The position numbers and the translations under genes are program-made. Below, in pieces: positions 61,655 through 64,000 of a DNA stretch of 64,000 nt. Under the pieces are notes generated by a model. The model saw only the letters and a program-made list of their open reading frames with translations. It had not been told where the DNA came from and searched no databases. Within the stretch, counting starts at the first letter, position 1. Each line of letters begins with the position of its first letter. The stretch comes from Brachionus manjavacas (taxonomy: Eukaryota; Rotifera; Eurotatoria; Ploima; Brachionidae), in NCBI GenBank assembly GCA_019054805.1, contig JAHQIY010000001.1, positions 9,314,501 through 9,378,500 on the forward strand, in the 5' to 3' direction.

Positions 61655-62119
61655 TTATTTAAGTTTTGCTTCTTTAATAAAGCTTAAGCATTGTTCTTTT
61701 GACAAAAGTGAAGCATTTTCTTGCAGAAACTTCGTTAACTTTTCATTTAAATCCTTTTCACTGCATGGAACCGAAGTTTGAAGTGAATAATGATCTGAGT
61801 GTTCGTGCAAAAGCACCAAATTATCTGGAATCGCTGTTCCTTCCTTGACCATATAAATATACTTTCCTCGAAATGATTTCAAAAGCGTTTCAAGTGTATT
61901 TCCAGTGGGTCTCAATGACATTCCATTCGGTAGAATAAATTGGTCTGTAGTCATAGGATGAATTAAGCCATCATTCATTAGTCTAAAATCAAAAGATGGC
62001 AAGTTTTTTTGCTGCTGACGAATAAATTCTCTTAATTTAACTTCTGGTCTAGCTTGGAGTCTAAAAAGTGTTATTGGAAAGGTTTTTGTATATCTTCCTA
62101 GCAGTTTCTGAAAGTTCAT
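61655..62119 (-). CDS. Tse2-like ADP-ribosyltransferase-domain protein (putative)
   Basis: An intronless frame of 154 residues. The segments LPNGMSLRPTGNTLETLLKS, FRGKYIYMVKEGTAIPDN and LVLLHEHSDHYSLQ resemble, from memory, the Tse2 domain family: a bacterial type VI-secreted ADP-ribosyltransferase toxin with many fungal and some other eukaryotic homologues. The whole length is close to a single Tse2 domain (about 158 residues). The N-terminus (MNFQKLLGRYTKTFPITLFR) is basic and could be a weak organelle signal or simply the domain start. There is no recognisable immunity-type neighbour. The absence of introns, in a genome where most genes have many, fits horizontal acquisition, but small intronless host genes exist. 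Activity cannot be judged here. The frame itself is secure; the family call is moderate. Confidence 0.6.
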   Translation of the reverse strand: MNFQKLLGRYTKTFPITLFRLQARPEVKLREFIRQQQKNLPSFDFRLMNDGLIHPMTTDQFILPNGMSLRPTGNTLETLLKSFRGKYIYMVKEGTAIPDNLVLLHEHSDHYSLQTSVPCSEKDLNEKLTKFLQENASLLSKEQCLSFIKEAKLK

Positions 62120-63084
62120 TTTGAAAATAATTTGATTCCAAAAAGTTTAATAATATTGTTTTGGTTATTTTTTTTAAGATAAAAAAGAAAAAAAATTTAA
62201 AAGAATTTTGCTTGTATTTTGTTGCATACATTTATAGCTGAATAATAAAGTTTTGTGAATGTAAATACATTCATGTAAAATTTTTGAACATATAATTTAA
62301 ATTTGTCTTAAAATTTTTAGACTCTCAAGTTTTTATGGATGAGCATTTAGTTTAAAATAATAAAATGCATAATTCATAGTTTTTTTTAAGGCTATCAAAC
62401 AAATAAAGTTAAATTTAGTTTTAGAAATAATTTTTAAATCAAAAAATATTTTATTTTTTTTTAAATTAAAATTGTATAAAGTAAAATTTTTGGAATTTAT
62501 TCAAAATTGCTAAAATTCAACTTTTAAATTTTAGCCTCTGTCTTTTTTTAGAGAAATAAGAATTGAGAAAAATGTGAGGAGTAAAAACAACGACAAATAA
62601 TATAAATCGATTATATTGTTCAGGAATCATTAAACAAACTGAAAAGTGAAAGATTCAAAATTTTTTTTAAAATTAAAAAAAAAATGTAAAAAAAAAATAA
62701 AATTTGTTTTACATGGTTACAAAATGAGAATCGAATACAATTGCTGCACATCGAAAATCAATTATAGAATTCATGAATACTTTACTCAAGAGGAAAAGAA
62801 AATCTAATTTAGCCGCCTTTTCCTCTCGTGCTGTTTTCCAAATCATTCAAACAATTTAGAGACAAAAAAATTAAATTATAAAGGCTTTAAAAATGAGAAA
62901 AATACAAATAATACAAAACAATTATACTATTACACAAAAAGCATCTGCCGAACCATTTAAACCGAGACTAGGGTTCGTTTGGTAAGGACTTTAGCTGAGG
63001 TATATTCGTTTCTACTAATTTACATAAGTTTCCTGTTAAAATCGATTCGATCATTTAGCGATTTAAATTAATCAAAATTTTAAA
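62120..63084. other. Intergenic left of liprin-beta
   Basis: AT-rich. Includes the promoter of the small minus-strand gene at its left end and the liprin-beta 3' UTR at its right end. Nothing else recognised. Confidence 0.4.
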
Positions 63085-64000
63085 TTAAGCCAAACTGTTG
63101 TTGGTTGCTTTCATGTCAATTATCTTATGACTGAATTCAATTTTTTTCAAAGTTTCGTCATCGATCAATGGCGACGAAATGTCTCGTTTGACTTTTTTGC
63201 CCAGAGCTCGACCAAGCGAGCCTCTGAAGGTGAAAATACGCTGCTTATCGTTTCTAAACGAGCTCAATGGTCTGCTAAACGCCGAATCCATTTTCATATT
63301 GCTAAAAATAAATATATTAAAATAAAATTTGAAAAAAAAAAAAAATTTCTTTTCCTACTTTTTAGTTTTTTTTAGCAGCTTAATTTCATCGTCCAATATT
63401 TTTCTAATATTGCCATATTTAGACTCATCCTGTATCTGCAGACAATGGAACAAACACTCTGTGTTAAACGAGCTGTCACCTACTAGAGCACCATGCATAC
63501 CGGATTCTGGTAATTTATCAACATGCTCATGTAAATTGACTAGTTTAAGCCAATCGATAAAATTTTCATTTGTCCAAAGAGATATATCCAATGTTTGATT
63601 TTCTTTTTGGCTAAGTTCTCGTTGACTATTGACCTTGTGGACATCGAAATCGTGTTTTCTTAGTAATTCGATGGCCAAAAGAAGACTGTTTTGGTGAATT
63701 TTTCTAGTTACACCGAAATATTTTTCCAAGTCTTTTTTGTGAAGACTGGCCAATACACGGCCATCGACCAAATTGAGTCTGAAGATGCCCTGCAAATACA
63801 CAAGACCGATATCCTTGAGCCATTTGTTCACCAACCACTCGTTGGTTATCTCACCCAGTTTGGTGTATTTGCACTTGTCCGGATACCTGAGGTCATCGAG
63901 AGCCAATTTAAGCTTTCGCTTGTGCATTATATTAGCCATTTGGAACAATTTTTCCAAGTCTGTTTCATTCAGATTGATGAGCATTTTTCCACTGGTCAAA
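63085..64000 (-). CDS. PPFIBP: Liprin-beta, C-terminal part (cut by window edge)
   Basis: Liprins are scaffold proteins with coiled-coil N-termini and three SAM domains, acting at cell contacts and synapses with LAR phosphatases. Two exons are visible: one open at the right edge, ending at 63359, and the last, 63301-63085, with a 57-nt intron. SAM1 is seen from its second half (LEKLFQMANIMHKRKLKLAL), SAM2 is complete (WLVNKWLKDIGLVYLQGIFR ... SLLLAIELLRKHDF), and SAM3 is complete (WTNENFIDWLKLVNLHEHVD ... LLKKTK). The tail RIFTFRGSLGRALGKKVKRD replaces the FGNLRKKK-type tail of vertebrate liprin-beta and ends in MKATNNSLA. The spacing of SAM domains favours liprin-beta over liprin-alpha. The N-terminal coiled coils lie outside the window. 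Confidence 0.93.

Noticed and set aside
1..64000. CRISPR array, bacterial operon or phage content
   Set aside because: Spliced metazoan genes throughout; no regular repeat-spacer arrays and no Shine-Dalgarno-linked gene clusters.

Overview
This is an AT-rich (by eye roughly 75-80% A+T) animal nuclear sequence with many short GT-AG introns (about 45-90 nt), single-copy metazoan genes and abundant decayed non-LTR retrotransposons. Short introns, strong AT bias and this repertoire fit a small-genome invertebrate. A monogonont rotifer such as Brachionus is my best guess, but nothing here proves it.

Layout. 1-2.2 kb holds a decayed LINE in two head-to-head pieces. 3.1-15.4 kb is a plus-strand gene block: methylthioribose-1-phosphate isomerase (3 exons), a full diaphanous-type formin (17 exons, FH1-FH2-DAD, one apparent homopolymer frameshift) and a 549-residue Ser/Asn-rich protein ending in a PP1-docking-like motif. 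15.4-32.4 kb is gene-poor and repeat-rich, with transposase remnants, an unidentified GC-richer reading frame, a nested LINE cluster with a 144-bp direct duplication, and a small inverted-repeat element. 32.4-55.9 kb carries a type II transmembrane serine protease (-), a GABA/glycine-type Cys-loop channel (+), Neuralized (-), PIBF1/CEP90 (-) and TFIIH subunit p44 (-). 55.9-59.1 kb is a Brat-like RING/B-box/NHL protein (+). 61.7-62.1 kb is an intronless reading frame resembling the Tse2 ADP-ribosyltransferase-toxin domain (-). The right edge cuts through liprin-beta (-).

The genes do not form a pathway. They are ordinary eukaryotic neighbours: methionine salvage, actin assembly, extracellular proteolysis, inhibitory transmission, Notch-ligand ubiquitination, cilium/centriolar satellite function, transcription and DNA repair, translational repression, and cell-cortex scaffolding. 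The least ordinary content is the Tse2-like gene, the dieldrin-resistance-type serine in the channel pore, three TIR element families (one with three copies between 40.5 and 49.4 kb), the LINE-into-LINE insertion with its very long duplication, and the unidentified frame at 21.3-21.9 kb. Exon boundaries were hand-built from GT-AG sites, reading-frame continuity and remembered family sequences; no search was run.
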